A stretch of 64,000 bases of DNA from Comamonadaceae bacterium. Lineage in GTDB: Bacteria > Pseudomonadota > Gammaproteobacteria > Burkholderiales > Burkholderiaceae_C. The stretch spans positions 103,037-167,036 of the forward strand of contig CANGLW010000003.1 of assembly GCA_947454955.1 (NCBI GenBank). Reading direction: 5' to 3'. Positions 43,120 to 53,235 of the stretch are shown here, piece after piece (positions within the stretch are counted from its first letter, which is position 1; each line of letters opens with the position of its first letter). The notes under the pieces are model-generated. The model was given only the letters and a program-made list of their open reading frames with translations. It was not told the origin of the DNA and did not search any database. A program made the translations under genes and the position numbers.

Positions 43120-44241
43120 GTGAGTTTGCTGTTTTCCCCCTACACCCTGAGTTCCCCCCAAGGTGGCTTGCCCCTGCCCAACCGCATCGTGGTAGCACCC
43201 ATGTGCCAGTACTCAGCAGCCAACGGCGAAGCCACCGACTGGCACCTCAGCCACTGGACCAGCTTGCTCAACAGCGGTGCAGGTTTGGTGACCTTGGAAG
43301 CCACCGCGATTTCGGCACAAGGGCGCATCACCCCCGCTTGCCTGGGCCTGTGGGACGACGCCACCGAAGCTGCACTCAAGGACAAACTGCAACGCGCCCG
43401 CGCCAATGCACCTGCGGTGCCGGTGTGCATTCAGCTCTCGCACGCTGGTCGCAAGGGCTCGAGCGCCGCGCCTTGGAACGGCGGCATGCTGGTGGCCGCT
43501 GAGCAAGGTGGTTGGGCCACCGTAGCGCCTTCGGCCATTCCGCAATTGGACGGTGAAGTACCTCCCAGCGCTTTGACGCTGGCTGAGATCGCGGCCATCC
43601 AACAAGGCTTTGTGGACGCGGCCATTCGCGCCAAGCGCATCGGCATTGAAGCCATTGAGCTGCACGCCGCCCACGGTTACTTGTTGCACCAATTCCTCTC
43701 GCCCATTTCCAACCAGCGCACCGACAACTTCGGCGGCAGCTTAGAAAACCGCATGCGCTTTGTGCTCGATGTGTTCAAAGCAGTGCGTGCGGTGTTTGAT
43801 GGCCCGCTGGGTGTGCGCATTTCTGCGAGCGACTGGATTGAAGGCGGCTGGGATGTGGCACAAAGCACCGAGTTGTCTTTGAAACTCAAGGCCCTGGGTT
43901 GCGACTTCATGCACGTCTCCAGTGGCGGTATTTCGCCGCAACAAAAAATCACCATTGGCCCGAACTACCAGGTGCACTTTGCCAAGGCCATCCGCGCGGC
44001 CACCGGCATGACCACCACCGCGGTGGGCTTGATCACTGCACCACAACAGGCTGAAGACATTTTGCAAGCGGGTGATGCCGACCTGATCGCGATTGCGCGC
44101 GCCCTGCTGTACAAACCGCGTTGGGGTTGGGAAGCTGCAGCGGCGCTCGGTGGCATCGTGCAGGCCAGCCCGCAATACTGGCGCTGCCTGCCGCGCGAAG
44201 CGGCTGCGGTGTTTGGCCAAGTCAAGATTGGCATGCGCTGA
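43120..44241 (+). CDS. Old yellow enzyme family NADH:flavin oxidoreductase (YqjM-like)
   Basis: This FMN-dependent ene-reductase of 373 residues uses a GTG start at 43120 with GAGG eight bases upstream; the longer frame would overlap the divergent gene. It is of the YqjM class: VAPMCQYSAANGEATDWHL has the redox-tuning Cys, IQLSHAGRKGSS binds flavin and substrate, and ELHAAHGYLLHQFLSP has the His pair for carbonyl binding. These enzymes reduce activated C=C bonds and are often induced by electrophile or peroxide stress. It ends 2 bases before recG, which converges on it. Confidence 0.92.
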   Translation: MSLLFSPYTLSSPQGGLPLPNRIVVAPMCQYSAANGEATDWHLSHWTSLLNSGAGLVTLEATAISAQGRITPACLGLWDDATEAALKDKLQRARANAPAVPVCIQLSHAGRKGSSAAPWNGGMLVAAEQGGWATVAPSAIPQLDGEVPPSALTLAEIAAIQQGFVDAAIRAKRIGIEAIELHAAHGYLLHQFLSPISNQRTDNFGGSLENRMRFVLDVFKAVRAVFDGPLGVRISASDWIEGGWDVAQSTELSLKLKALGCDFMHVSSGGISPQQKITIGPNYQVHFAKAIRAATGMTTTAVGLITAPQQAEDILQAGDADLIAIARALLYKPRWGWEAAAALGGIVQASPQYWRCLPREAAAVFGQVKIGMR

Positions 44242-44243
44242 GT

Positions 44244-46373
44244 TTAGGCTTTCAAAAACTCCGACTTGGCGCCCAACCATCGGTTGACTTGCATCTCGGC
44301 CAAATGCGGGTAACGCGCGAGCATGACCGGGGCCGCTTCGCGCGCCCAGGCCAGCAAGTGCGTGTCGGTGGCCAGGTCGGCAAAACGCAGCAAGGCGTCG
44401 CCCGACTGGCGCGCGCCTAAAAATTCCCCGGGGCCTCGGATGTCGAGGTCGCGCCGCGCAATCTCAAAGCCATCGTTGGTCTCGGCCATGGCTTTGAGGC
44501 GTTCGCGCGCAGTTTCGCCCAATCGCGGCGCATCACCGGTTGAGTACAACAACACACAAGCCGACGCTGCAGCACCGCGCCCCACGCGGCCGCGCAGCTG
44601 GTGCAATTGGCTCAGGCCAAAACGCTCGGCGTGTTCAATCACCATCAGCGAGGCATTGGGCACGTCCACGCCCACCTCAATCACGGTGGTGCTGACCAGC
44701 ACGCTCATCTGCCCTTGCGAGAAGAGCGACATCACCGCTTTCTTCTCAGCCACGGGCATGCGTGAATGCAACAAACCCACCAGTGCGGGTTGGCCGTTGG
44801 CTTGTGTGACGTGCTGAAGCGCTTCACTCAGTTCTGCGTGTGTGGCGGTGGCGTTGGTCAGGTCCAGCGCCTCGCTTTCTTCAATCAAGGGGCACACCCA
44901 ATACACCTGCCGGCCCTGTGCAATTTGAGCTTGAATACGCTCAATCACCTCATGCCGGCGACCCTCGTGCACCACCTTGGTCACGATGGGGCTGCGCCCA
45001 GGCGGCAGCTCGTCGATGGTGGACACATCCAGGTCAGCGTAATAGCTCATGGCCAAGGTGCGCGGGATGGGTGTGGCCGTCATCATCAGCAAATGCGGCT
45101 CCAGGCCCGCTGACTTATTGCGCAGGGCCAATCGCTGGGCCACACCAAAGCGATGCTGCTCGTCGATGATGGCCAAAGCCAAATTTTTGAATTGCACTTG
45201 GTCTTGGATGACCGCGTGCGTGCCCACCACCAAACCCGCCTGCCCCGACTCGATGAGCCCCAGCATCTCAGCGCGCTCTTTTTTCTTTTGGCTACCGGTG
45301 AGCCAAGCCACACGAATGCCCAGGGGTTCGAGCCAGCCCACCAATTTGCGGAAATGTTGGTCCGCCAAAATTTCTGTGGGCGCCATCAGCGCACATTGGT
45401 AGCCGGCGTCCATGCACGCACAGGCACTCAAGGCCGCCACCACGGTTTTGCCGGAACCGACATCGCCTTGCAGCAAACGGTGCATGGGCACAGGCTTGGC
45501 CAGGTCTTGCGCGATTTCATCGCACACCCGGGTTTGCGCATGGGTCAATTGAAACGGCAAGGCCTTGAGCAACTGCGCCTGTAGGCCCTGGCTTTGCAGT
45601 GGCAAGGTGGGCGCGCGCAATTGGTCACGCGCTTGGCGTGATTTGAGTTGCGAGAGTTGCTGGGCCAGCAACTCTTCAGCTTTGAGGCGCTGCCAGGCCG
45701 GGTGGCTGTGGTCTTCCAACTGCGCCAGCGACACATCAGGTGTGGGGTGGTGCAAAAAAGTGAGCGAAGCCTTCAAACCCCAAGCGGGCTTGAGGCCCAT
45801 GGGCATGCCAATCTCGGGCGGCCAAAAGTCGCCCAGGTCAGCACGACTCAAGCCCGTGGTCACCGCTTTGCGCAGATAAGGCTGCGGCAATTGGGCCACC
45901 GTGGGGTACACCGGCGTTAAGGCGTTGGGCAACTCACCGCCTGCGGCTTTGCAGTGCGGGTGCATCATGGTCCAGCCCATGAAGCCGCCTTTGAGCTCAC
46001 CACGCGCACGTAGGCGTGTGCCCACCGCCATCGCTTTTTGTTGTGAAGGGTAGAAACTGAAAAAGCGCAGCAAGCAGGTGTCGCTGCCATCGTCCACCGT
46101 CACTTGCAGTTGCCGGCGCCCGCCATAGGCAATCTCGCAGCGGGTCACCTCACCCTCAATTTGCACCGACTCGCCTTCGCGGGCTTGCGACAACAGCGTG
46201 ATGCGTGTTTCGTCCTCGTAGCGCAGGGGCAGGTGCAGGGCCAGGTCGATGTCGCGCCGCAAGCCGAGCTTGAGCAACGCCTGCTGCGCCGGGCTCATAG
46301 GCTTGTTGGGCTTGCTGGTCTTGTTGACAGGCGCGTCAACTGTGGGGTTAAGCGAGGCTTTGGCTTTGGCCAT
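44244..46373 (-). CDS. recG: ATP-dependent DNA helicase RecG
   Basis: This 709-residue RecG reverses stalled replication forks and processes Holliday junctions. The N-terminal wedge/OB domain includes ESVQIEGEVTRCEIAYGGRR. The helicase has Walker A LLQGDVGSGKTVVAA, the DEQH box AIIDEQHRFGVAQR, motif III MTATPIPRTLA, and the QLRGRVGRGAAASAC stretch near the end. ATG 46373 is used; a TTG five codons upstream is the only longer option. Length is normal for betaproteobacteria. Confidence 0.96.
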   Translation of the reverse strand: MAKAKASLNPTVDAPVNKTSKPNKPMSPAQQALLKLGLRRDIDLALHLPLRYEDETRITLLSQAREGESVQIEGEVTRCEIAYGGRRQLQVTVDDGSDTCLLRFFSFYPSQQKAMAVGTRLRARGELKGGFMGWTMMHPHCKAAGGELPNALTPVYPTVAQLPQPYLRKAVTTGLSRADLGDFWPPEIGMPMGLKPAWGLKASLTFLHHPTPDVSLAQLEDHSHPAWQRLKAEELLAQQLSQLKSRQARDQLRAPTLPLQSQGLQAQLLKALPFQLTHAQTRVCDEIAQDLAKPVPMHRLLQGDVGSGKTVVAALSACACMDAGYQCALMAPTEILADQHFRKLVGWLEPLGIRVAWLTGSQKKKERAEMLGLIESGQAGLVVGTHAVIQDQVQFKNLALAIIDEQHRFGVAQRLALRNKSAGLEPHLLMMTATPIPRTLAMSYYADLDVSTIDELPPGRSPIVTKVVHEGRRHEVIERIQAQIAQGRQVYWVCPLIEESEALDLTNATATHAELSEALQHVTQANGQPALVGLLHSRMPVAEKKAVMSLFSQGQMSVLVSTTVIEVGVDVPNASLMVIEHAERFGLSQLHQLRGRVGRGAAASACVLLYSTGDAPRLGETARERLKAMAETNDGFEIARRDLDIRGPGEFLGARQSGDALLRFADLATDTHLLAWAREAAPVMLARYPHLAEMQVNRWLGAKSEFLKA

Positions 46374-46399
46374 GGCCTGATTGTGCAATCATTCGCGCC

Positions 46400-46915
46400 A
46401 TGAAAAAACACGTGGCCCTGGCCTTGTTGGGCATCACCCTGGCCGGCGTGGTGGCCAGCCATGTGCGCTGGGTGCAAGCCGACAACGGACATTTGCTCGA
46501 ACTCAGCGGCCAGCCGGTGGACGCCCTAGGCGCCTGGGCCGACTGGCGCAACAGCCTCACACGCAACTGCAGCGCAGTGCTTGCCCTGCATGAGGATGCG
46601 CCAGCTGTACAAAGCGTGAGCGCGGTGATTCGCAACATCAGCCCACCCGACTCCACCACCGCACGCATACAAGGTTTGTGGCGCAGTGGTGAATGGTGGC
46701 TGGCCGAAACCGAGTTTGACCAACTCTTACCCGCGGTGGTCTTGCTTCAACAAACCCCTGCGGGCCTGCAGCCGGTGCAAGGCGCCACCTGGAGCGGCAC
46801 CACCCACCCCTGGCGCGCCGCCCCTTTGATACGTGGGTACATCAGCCAACAAGCCCCGCAAGCGCCAGCAGATTTGCTGGCTTGTTTTGAAGCGAGGTCG
46901 GTAGCGTTTCGTTAG
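46400..46915 (+). CDS. Uncharacterised exported or membrane-anchored protein
   Basis: I do not recognise this 171-residue protein. It begins MKKHVALALLGITLAGVVA, an export signal or single N-terminal anchor, and the rest is soluble with two Cys (RNCSAVL and LACFEA) that could form a disulfide. It has a high Trp content (about seven). It starts 27 bases from recG on the opposite strand, so the two promoters overlap. The base composition matches the housekeeping neighbours, unlike the following genes. A chance frame is unlikely, given the signal peptide and codon use. Confidence 0.7.
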   Translation: MKKHVALALLGITLAGVVASHVRWVQADNGHLLELSGQPVDALGAWADWRNSLTRNCSAVLALHEDAPAVQSVSAVIRNISPPDSTTARIQGLWRSGEWWLAETEFDQLLPAVVLLQQTPAGLQPVQGATWSGTTHPWRAAPLIRGYISQQAPQAPADLLACFEARSVAFR

Positions 46916-46969
46916 TAGCGATCAGTGCTTAAGCTAGATACGCGAAGGACTAATGAGCCAATACCCCTC

Positions 46970-47293
46970 TTACTGAGCCACCATTTGAATCACGAGCTTC
47001 ATGCCGCATGCATCGGCATACCGACGCAAAGTGTTGAGTGACGGGGAGTGATCTTTCTTGCCTAGACTGGCCTCGATGCGAGCGACAACAGGTTGCGACA
47101 CACCCATACGCGTCGCCACCTCAGCCTGCGTTAAACCTGCGGCTGCTCTGGCCTTCAGAAGCGCAGCTAAAGCAGCGAATTCATCCTCCAACGCGTCGTA
47201 GGCCAGCGCAAACTTGGCATCCGCCTTACGCCGCTTGGCGGCAAACGCTTTAGGTGCAAATACAACCGGATTGAATTTATTGGCGTCAGTCAT
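46970..47293 (-). CDS. HigA-like XRE antitoxin
   Basis: This 107-residue protein has a C-terminal Cro/CI-type HTH (AGLTQAEVATRMGVSQPVVA then RIEASLGKKDHSPSLNTL) and an N-terminal extension that would wrap the toxin. It overlaps the toxin gene upstream by 8 bases. Toxin-before-antitoxin order with an XRE antitoxin is the HigBA hallmark. It should neutralise the toxin and repress the shared promoter at the ATAGCA/TGCTAT dyad. No Shine-Dalgarno is needed if translation is coupled. Confidence 0.85.
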   Translation of the reverse strand: MTDANKFNPVVFAPKAFAAKRRKADAKFALAYDALEDEFAALAALLKARAAAGLTQAEVATRMGVSQPVVARIEASLGKKDHSPSLNTLRRYADACGMKLVIQMVAQ

Positions 47294-47612
47294 GGGTCAC
47301 CTCTTTCAAACGTTGGCGGGCGATCTTCAGTTCTTGTATGGGCGTTGCTTGAGTTTTCTTGATGAAGCCATGCAAGATGACCACACGGCGCCCCACCAAA
47401 CAACAAAAGAACGCCCGACCTATACCCTCAGGACCTTTGGCTCTCATCTCGAACAAACCTTCACCGAACGGCCGCGTGTATGGCATGCCCAAGTTAGGCC
47501 CCGACTGCTCTATTTGCTCCGAGATACGAACAAAGCTGGCCAAAATCCCTTTAGGCCAAGCCTCAATGGAAGCTTGAACCTTGGCGTTGAAGAAAACCAG
47601 CTGGTACTGCAC
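47286..47612 (-). CDS. HigB / phage Gp49-like RelE-superfamily toxin
   Basis: This 108-residue toxin of the RelE fold probably cleaves mRNA on the ribosome. Matching segments are EAWPKGILASFVRISEQIEQ, GPNLGMPYTRPFGEGLFEMR, GIGRAFFCCLVGRRVVILHG and FIKKTQATPIQELKIARQR. The longest frame starts at ATG 47630, but this falls within the promoter dyad. The GTG at 47612 gives the normal family start (VQYQLVFFNAKVQ) and lies just where transcription should begin, so the mRNA may be leaderless or nearly so. The start is uncertain by six codons. Confidence 0.83.
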   Translation of the reverse strand: MQYQLVFFNAKVQASIEAWPKGILASFVRISEQIEQSGPNLGMPYTRPFGEGLFEMRAKGPEGIGRAFFCCLVGRRVVILHGFIKKTQATPIQELKIARQRLKEVTHD

Positions 47613-47618
47613 ACTCAA

Positions 47619-47637
47619 AATATAGCACAAATGCTAT
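47619..47637 (-). promoter_or_regulatory. Toxin-antitoxin promoter with operator dyad
   Basis: ATAGCA and TGCTAT (47622-47637, 4-base spacer) are a perfect inverted repeat. On the minus strand TGCTATATT forms an extended -10 (TGn plus TATATT at 47619-47624) that overlaps the right arm, so an antitoxin bound here would block polymerase. A matching -35 at the right spacing is not evident, as expected for extended -10 promoters. Confidence 0.6.
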
Positions 47638-47764
47638 TATTTGATTTGACAAATTAGCGGGTGGATGTGGTCACCTTCACAGGCCGCTTTTGAGGCATAC
47701 ACGTTTTGATACCAAGCGTTTATGTTGCGTCGTCAGCAGTACAGAATCAAAGTGTAGTCACGCT

Positions 47765-48031
47765 TTAGTTTTTCGATTTAAGGCCTTTCTTGACCTCGAC
47801 GCTAGCCGATAGCTGCTGCACCCTACCAAGCAGCTCAAAAATTGTCAGTCCAAACGCGTTAGCAATGACCTCCATCGCATTGAGCGTCGGGTTGGCCTGC
47901 CCGTTCTCAATCCGGCTCAAGTAGGTTTGATAAAAACCGCAGCGCTCACTGAACTCAACTTGCGTCCATCCCTGCTCTTGCCGCAAGGTGCGCACGCATA
48001 AACCAAATACTGAACTCAGGGACTGCTTCAC
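47765..48031 (-). CDS. Small XRE-family HTH regulator
   Basis: This 88-residue DNA-binding protein is almost all HTH: FGLCVRTLRQEQGWTQVEFS then YQTYLSRIENGQANPTLNAM and EVIANAFGLTIFELLG. It has no ligand domain, and a short Lys-rich tail follows. Such proteins occur in restriction-modification and phage-related loci and in domesticated regulators. It stands alone 134 bases from the toxin gene and is transcribed toward it. Two AATTCACATA direct repeats lie upstream and may be its operator. Confidence 0.82.
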   Translation of the reverse strand: MKQSLSSVFGLCVRTLRQEQGWTQVEFSERCGFYQTYLSRIENGQANPTLNAMEVIANAFGLTIFELLGRVQQLSASVEVKKGLKSKN

Positions 48032-48057
48032 CCTCGGGAATGTCCCAAGGTTGTTTT

Positions 48058-48083
48058 AATTCACATACACACTAATTCACATA
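48058..48083. repeat. Direct repeats AATTCACATA upstream of the XRE gene
   Basis: Two identical 10-bp copies (48058-48067 and 48074-48083) start 16 bases apart, about one and a half helical turns, between the divergent XRE and lipoprotein genes. They are a candidate operator for the XRE protein on either promoter. Confidence 0.45.
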
Positions 48084-48202
48084 AACTAGCTTCTGAGACT
48101 TGTCAGCTGGCCAATTTAGAAGCCATCACAACGCATCTCAAGCCTGGTATCTGTGACCAGCCAGGCACATACAACTGGTCGCTAAATCGCTTGGGAGTCA
48201 TC

Positions 48203-49237
48203 ATGAAACGATTTTTTTCTTGGGGTATCGGCCTTGCTACATGTCTGCTGTTGGCCGCTTGCGGTGGGGGCGGCGGTGGCAGTGCTGGCATAACCCCAAA
48301 TCCACAAACATACACATCTTCCGCATCCGCTGGTGAGTTGATTTCTTACACGATAGACAGGAACTCCCTGACTTATTCCTACACCATCACCAAAAGCTCT
48401 TATGGGTGTGAACTACCCTCGGCACCTTGCCATAGCGGATCTGGCTCACTGATTAAGAACAGCGATGGCACTTATTCACCATCGACCTCGCCTTCATCAA
48501 AAATTCATGTTCTTGAAAACGGCTTGCTCTTTGGGACCGTAACCCTAAGCATTAATGGCGCCAATCGAACAGTTCCAATTCTTGGGGTGCAAAATCCCGC
48601 AACTGCTGTGGCAGATCTTGCAGGAACTTACAACTTCATATCATTACAGTGTGGAGGAAGAACCTACGGCATCTTTACTGGATGTTCTACCTACCAAGGA
48701 ACTGTGAAAGTCAATTCGGATGGTTCATATTCCACTTGTGAGGGAGGTAACTTAAGCGCCAACACTCCTAACTGCATTACCACTACATCAGGTAGAGCAA
48801 CATCACTAGGTTCGGGGGTCTTCTCACTTCAAGCAACATTACCTTCTGTTGGCTCTGCAACTAACTACATGGTGGCATTTCGTGCACCAAATGGTCAAAA
48901 AGTGGGGTTCCTTGACTTCAATGACTCCATACGGTATGGATACGGTCAAGCCATCATTTCAAACGTTGTCGACATAACACCGGCAGACGTAGCTGGTACT
49001 TATATTGCTTCTGACGACTATGGAGGTACAGGCACGGTAACCGTCAATGCCAACCTAACCACATCTTTCGGTGAAACTATTACCTACAACCAACCATGGG
49101 CTGGAATTTCAACTATCTCTAGCAACACTTATGGTGATGGTTACTCGATACTGGCCGGAAATGGTGTTTACGTTTACAGGAATCCAAACATTCCTAACCG
49201 ATCAGCCTACTATCAGATTGGTCTCAGATTGAACTGA
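48203..49237 (+). CDS. Ser/Thr/Gly-rich lipoprotein, function unknown
   Basis: This 344-residue protein starts at ATG 48203 (MKRFFSWGIGLATCLLLAAC), with GGGAG six bases before it. The lipobox LLAAC with the acylated Cys is followed by six Gly. The mature part is rich in Ser, Thr, Gly, Tyr and Asn and looks all-beta: two similar stretches, ADLAGTYNFISLQC and ADVAGTYIASDDYGG, suggest two repeated domains. Cys pairs (YGCELPSAPCH and FTGCSTY) could form disulfides, as in surface-exposed lipoproteins. The gene is visibly AT-richer than its neighbours and abuts a toxin-antitoxin pair, so recent acquisition is likely. I know no function. Confidence 0.8.
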   Translation: MKRFFSWGIGLATCLLLAACGGGGGGSAGITPNPQTYTSSASAGELISYTIDRNSLTYSYTITKSSYGCELPSAPCHSGSGSLIKNSDGTYSPSTSPSSKIHVLENGLLFGTVTLSINGANRTVPILGVQNPATAVADLAGTYNFISLQCGGRTYGIFTGCSTYQGTVKVNSDGSYSTCEGGNLSANTPNCITTTSGRATSLGSGVFSLQATLPSVGSATNYMVAFRAPNGQKVGFLDFNDSIRYGYGQAIISNVVDITPADVAGTYIASDDYGGTGTVTVNANLTTSFGETITYNQPWAGISTISSNTYGDGYSILAGNGVYVYRNPNIPNRSAYYQIGLRLN

Positions 49238-49306
49238 TCGGCTGAGGTCCGGTCTGCGACAATACGCCCATCTCTACTTGGAACGGGTCTGTTCGGCCCT
49301 CAAGCT

Positions 49307-50392
49307 ATGCGCGCTTTTTCGCTGTCTGATTTTGATTTCTCGCTGCCCCCTGAGCTGATTGCTCAGCATCCGGCAACCGAGCGCAGTGCTTCACGGCTTT
49401 TGGATGGCCGCAACGCCACCCCCCAAGATCGCATCTTCAAAGAGCTCCCCCAGCTGCTCCAGCCTGGTGACTTGCTGGTGTTCAACGACACCAAGGTGGT
49501 CAAGGCACGGCTGTTTGGTGAGAAGCCCACCGGCGGCAAGCTCGAGTTGTTGGTCGAGCGTGTGCTGGCCCTGCCCTCGGGTGAATTTGAAGTGGTGGCA
49601 CACCTGAAAGTCAGCAAAAAGCCACCCGTTGGCATGGTGCTGCAGATGCACGGTGGCTTCACCGCCACTTATTTAGGGCGCTGGCCTGATGAGAACGGGC
49701 AGCTGTTTCGCTTCAATTTTGATAGCACGGATGGCGCGCACCCGCATGAGTTGATGGACCGCCATGGCCTCATGCCGCTGCCACCCTACATCGAGCGCAA
49801 CCAGCAAGAGGATGCCGACACGCCTGAAGACGAGGCGCGTTACCAAACCGTGTTCGCTCGCGAGCCCGGGGCAGCGGCCGCGCCCACCGCGGCTTTGCAT
49901 TTTGACGAAGGCGTGCTGGCCGGCCTAGAAGCCCGCGGCATTGCGCGTGCCAATGTCACCTTGCATGTGGGCGCAGGCACTTTTCAGCCAGTGAAGACCG
50001 AGAACCTGGCCGAGCACCGCATGCACAGCGAGTGGTACCACATCCCCGTGGCCACACAACAAGCCATTGCTGAATGCAAAGCGCGCGGCGGGCGTGTGGT
50101 GGCGGTGGGCACCACCTCGGTACGCAGCTTGGAGTCTTGGGCGCAAGGAGGTTGCACCGCGCAGTCTGCCGAAGGCGACACGCAAATTTTCATCACCCCG
50201 GGATTTCAATTCAAGGTGGTGGACGTGCTCATCACCAACTTCCATTTGCCCAAAAGCACGCTCATGATGCTGGTGAGCGCCTTTGCCGGTTACGAGCACA
50301 TCATGGCGCTGTACCGTCACGCCATCGCCCAGCGCTATCGTTTTTTCAGCTATGGCGATGCCATGCTGCTTGAACGTCAACCTAACAACTAA
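49307..50392 (+). CDS. queA: S-adenosylmethionine:tRNA ribosyltransferase-isomerase
   Basis: This 361-residue enzyme converts preQ1 in tRNA to epoxyqueuosine using the ribosyl moiety of SAM. It begins [20 protein letters not shown] and has [31 protein letters not shown] (as [14 protein letters not shown]), the middle [21 protein letters not shown] and [12 protein letters not shown], and [19 protein letters not shown] near the end. The insert of about 40 residues ([11 protein letters not shown] onward) is usual. tgt follows by 6 bases. Confidence 0.97.
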   Translation: MRAFSLSDFDFSLPPELIAQHPATERSASRLLDGRNATPQDRIFKELPQLLQPGDLLVFNDTKVVKARLFGEKPTGGKLELLVERVLALPSGEFEVVAHLKVSKKPPVGMVLQMHGGFTATYLGRWPDENGQLFRFNFDSTDGAHPHELMDRHGLMPLPPYIERNQQEDADTPEDEARYQTVFAREPGAAAAPTAALHFDEGVLAGLEARGIARANVTLHVGAGTFQPVKTENLAEHRMHSEWYHIPVATQQAIAECKARGGRVVAVGTTSVRSLESWAQGGCTAQSAEGDTQIFITPGFQFKVVDVLITNFHLPKSTLMMLVSAFAGYEHIMALYRHAIAQRYRFFSYGDAMLLERQPNN

Positions 50393-51610
<1,218 letters not shown>

Positions 51611-51686
51611 ATTTACAAGGCTTAGGGCTTCTCATCTGGTTTGATCCGTGGCTATCCAATAACCACTCGAGATTGAAGGGCTTAAG

Positions 51687-51758
51687 TTCGGCTTGAATCC
51701 AGCCGAAAAAAGCTTGCGTAGTTGCCATGTGCGCGCAGAAAAACTCTGCGTTGCAACT
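51687..51758 (+). promoter_or_regulatory. Hairpins between tgt and the DUF3034 gene
   Basis: TTCGGCT/AGCCGAA (51687-51707) is a perfect 7-bp stem without a T-run, perhaps a 3' structure of the tgt mRNA. A nested element follows: an outer AGTTGC/GCAACT stem (51720-51725, 51753-51758) encloses CGCAGA/TCTGCG (51734-51739, 51745-51750). It ends 29 bases before the next ATG and could be a structured 5' leader of the outer membrane protein gene. The 177-base gap holds no gene. Confidence 0.45.
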
Positions 51759-51787
51759 CACGTTTCACTTCAACTCGGAGCTTTTCA

Positions 51788-52771
51788 ATGCAACGTTTCT
51801 CTAGCAAGCTGGCGCTTGGCGCCATCGCTGCGGCCACCCTATTGGCTACCGGCGCCGCTCAGGCCGACACCGGCAAACTCTCACTCACCGGTGGCATCAC
51901 CAGCATCGATGGTGCAGCGGGTGGCGGCATCACACCTTGGGCCACGATTGGCACGATGGGCAATGAGCTTGGTGTTTCTGCTGCTTACAGCACACTCACC
52001 ACGCAAGACTATGGATTGAGAACTTACGGATTAGCGGTTGGCATCAACAACCGCGCTGAACTTAGCATTGGCCGCCAAGAACTTGACATTGGAAAGCTGG
52101 CTTTCCTGGGCGGTAACAGCATCGGTATGAACGTTGTAGGAGCCAAGATACGTGTGGCTGGCGAAGCAATTTTGGACAGCGACAATCTGATACCTCAAGT
52201 GTCTGTTGGTGTCATGGTCAAACAGACCATGCCGACAAACGGCCCAACACAAACGTTAGATACAGTTGATTTGAATGCGAAAAATGTTTTGAATCTTCTG
52301 GGCGCCAAAACTGAGGGCACCGAGTATTACGTCAGCGCCACAAAACTTTTACTCAACAAAGGTCTGCTGCTGAACGGCACCTTGCGTTACACCAACGCCA
52401 ATCAAAACGGACTGCTGGGTTTTGGTGCTGGCAATGGCTCAAACAATGAGGCCCGGCTTTATCCAGAGTTTTCAGCTGCCTATCTGTTGAGTCCTAAGCT
52501 GGCTATTGGTGCTGAATACCGTTTCAAACCGAATAACCTCCAAAACAGTGGCCGGGCATTGGCTGCTGCACTCCCTGGAAACCGAGCCGCAGGCGCTTTG
52601 GGCGGTGACTTCCTTAGAGAAGACGACTGGAAAGACATCTTCATTGCCTACACACCCAGCAAAAATGTCACTCTGACGCTTGCCTATGTTGACCTCGGTA
52701 ATGTGGTCAGCAGCTTGACTTCAAGCAAAACTCAACAGGGCACCTTCCTCTCCGCCCAAGTCGCGTTCTGA
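51788..52771 (+). CDS. DUF3034-family outer membrane protein
   Basis: This 327-residue protein starts at ATG 51788 (MQRFSSKLALGAIAAATLL) with GGAG eight bases before it, and has a signal peptide cleaved after AAQA. The mature chain begins DTGKLSLTGGITSIDGAAGG, the DUF3034 hallmark (with GGGITPWATIGT), and alternates short beta strands with turns, ending in VAF, the aromatic C-terminus that targets BAM. It should be a beta-barrel in the outer membrane. The function of the family is unknown; in this locus a haemoglobin, a sigma/anti-sigma pair and a lipid transporter follow on the same strand. Confidence 0.82.
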   Translation: MQRFSSKLALGAIAAATLLATGAAQADTGKLSLTGGITSIDGAAGGGITPWATIGTMGNELGVSAAYSTLTTQDYGLRTYGLAVGINNRAELSIGRQELDIGKLAFLGGNSIGMNVVGAKIRVAGEAILDSDNLIPQVSVGVMVKQTMPTNGPTQTLDTVDLNAKNVLNLLGAKTEGTEYYVSATKLLLNKGLLLNGTLRYTNANQNGLLGFGAGNGSNNEARLYPEFSAAYLLSPKLAIGAEYRFKPNNLQNSGRALAAALPGNRAAGALGGDFLREDDWKDIFIAYTPSKNVTLTLAYVDLGNVVSSLTSSKTQQGTFLSAQVAF

Positions 52772-52798
52772 TCAACCTAACCCATCACGAGCATCACC

Positions 52799-53230
52799 AT
52801 GCGTAAATTCCTTTTAGCCTTGGCCTCTTTGTCGTTTGCTTTGCTGTCGTTCACCGCCAGCGCCCAGCAAGCCCCTTCCCTCTACAACCAGCTTGGCGAA
52901 AAAGCTGGCATCACCAAGGTGGTCGACACCTTTGTGGGCAATGTGGCCAAAGACGGTCGCATCAACGGCATGTTTGCCAGCACCAACATCCCGCGCCTCA
53001 AAATGCTGTTGGTCGAGCAAGTGTGCGAAGCTTCGGGCGGTCCTTGCAAATACACCGGCCGCGACATGAAGTCTTCACACGCTGGCATGGGTGTGAACCG
53101 CACCCACTTCAACGCCTTGGTGGAAGACCTGCAAGCCGCCATGAGCACTGAGGGCGTGCCCTTCGGTGTGCAAAACGAACTGCTGGCTGTGTTGGCACCG
53201 ATGTACCGAGACATCATTGCTGTGAAATAA
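52799..53230 (+). CDS. Periplasmic group 1 truncated haemoglobin
   Basis: This 143-residue haem protein has a signal peptide (MRKFLLALASLSFALLSFT, cleavage near ASAQ) and a 2-on-2 globin fold: YNQLGEKAGITKVVDTFVGN, then KMLLVEQVCEASGGPCKYTG and SSHAGMGVNRTHFNALVEDL, with the proximal His in the last. Group 1 globins bind O2 and NO; some detoxify NO. Export to the periplasm is unusual for the family but recurrent in proteobacteria. It follows the DUF3034 gene by 27 bases and precedes an ECF sigma gene by 5, so it is part of one transcript. Confidence 0.88.
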   Translation: MRKFLLALASLSFALLSFTASAQQAPSLYNQLGEKAGITKVVDTFVGNVAKDGRINGMFASTNIPRLKMLLVEQVCEASGGPCKYTGRDMKSSHAGMGVNRTHFNALVEDLQAAMSTEGVPFGVQNELLAVLAPMYRDIIAVK

Positions 53231-53235
53231 AAAAG

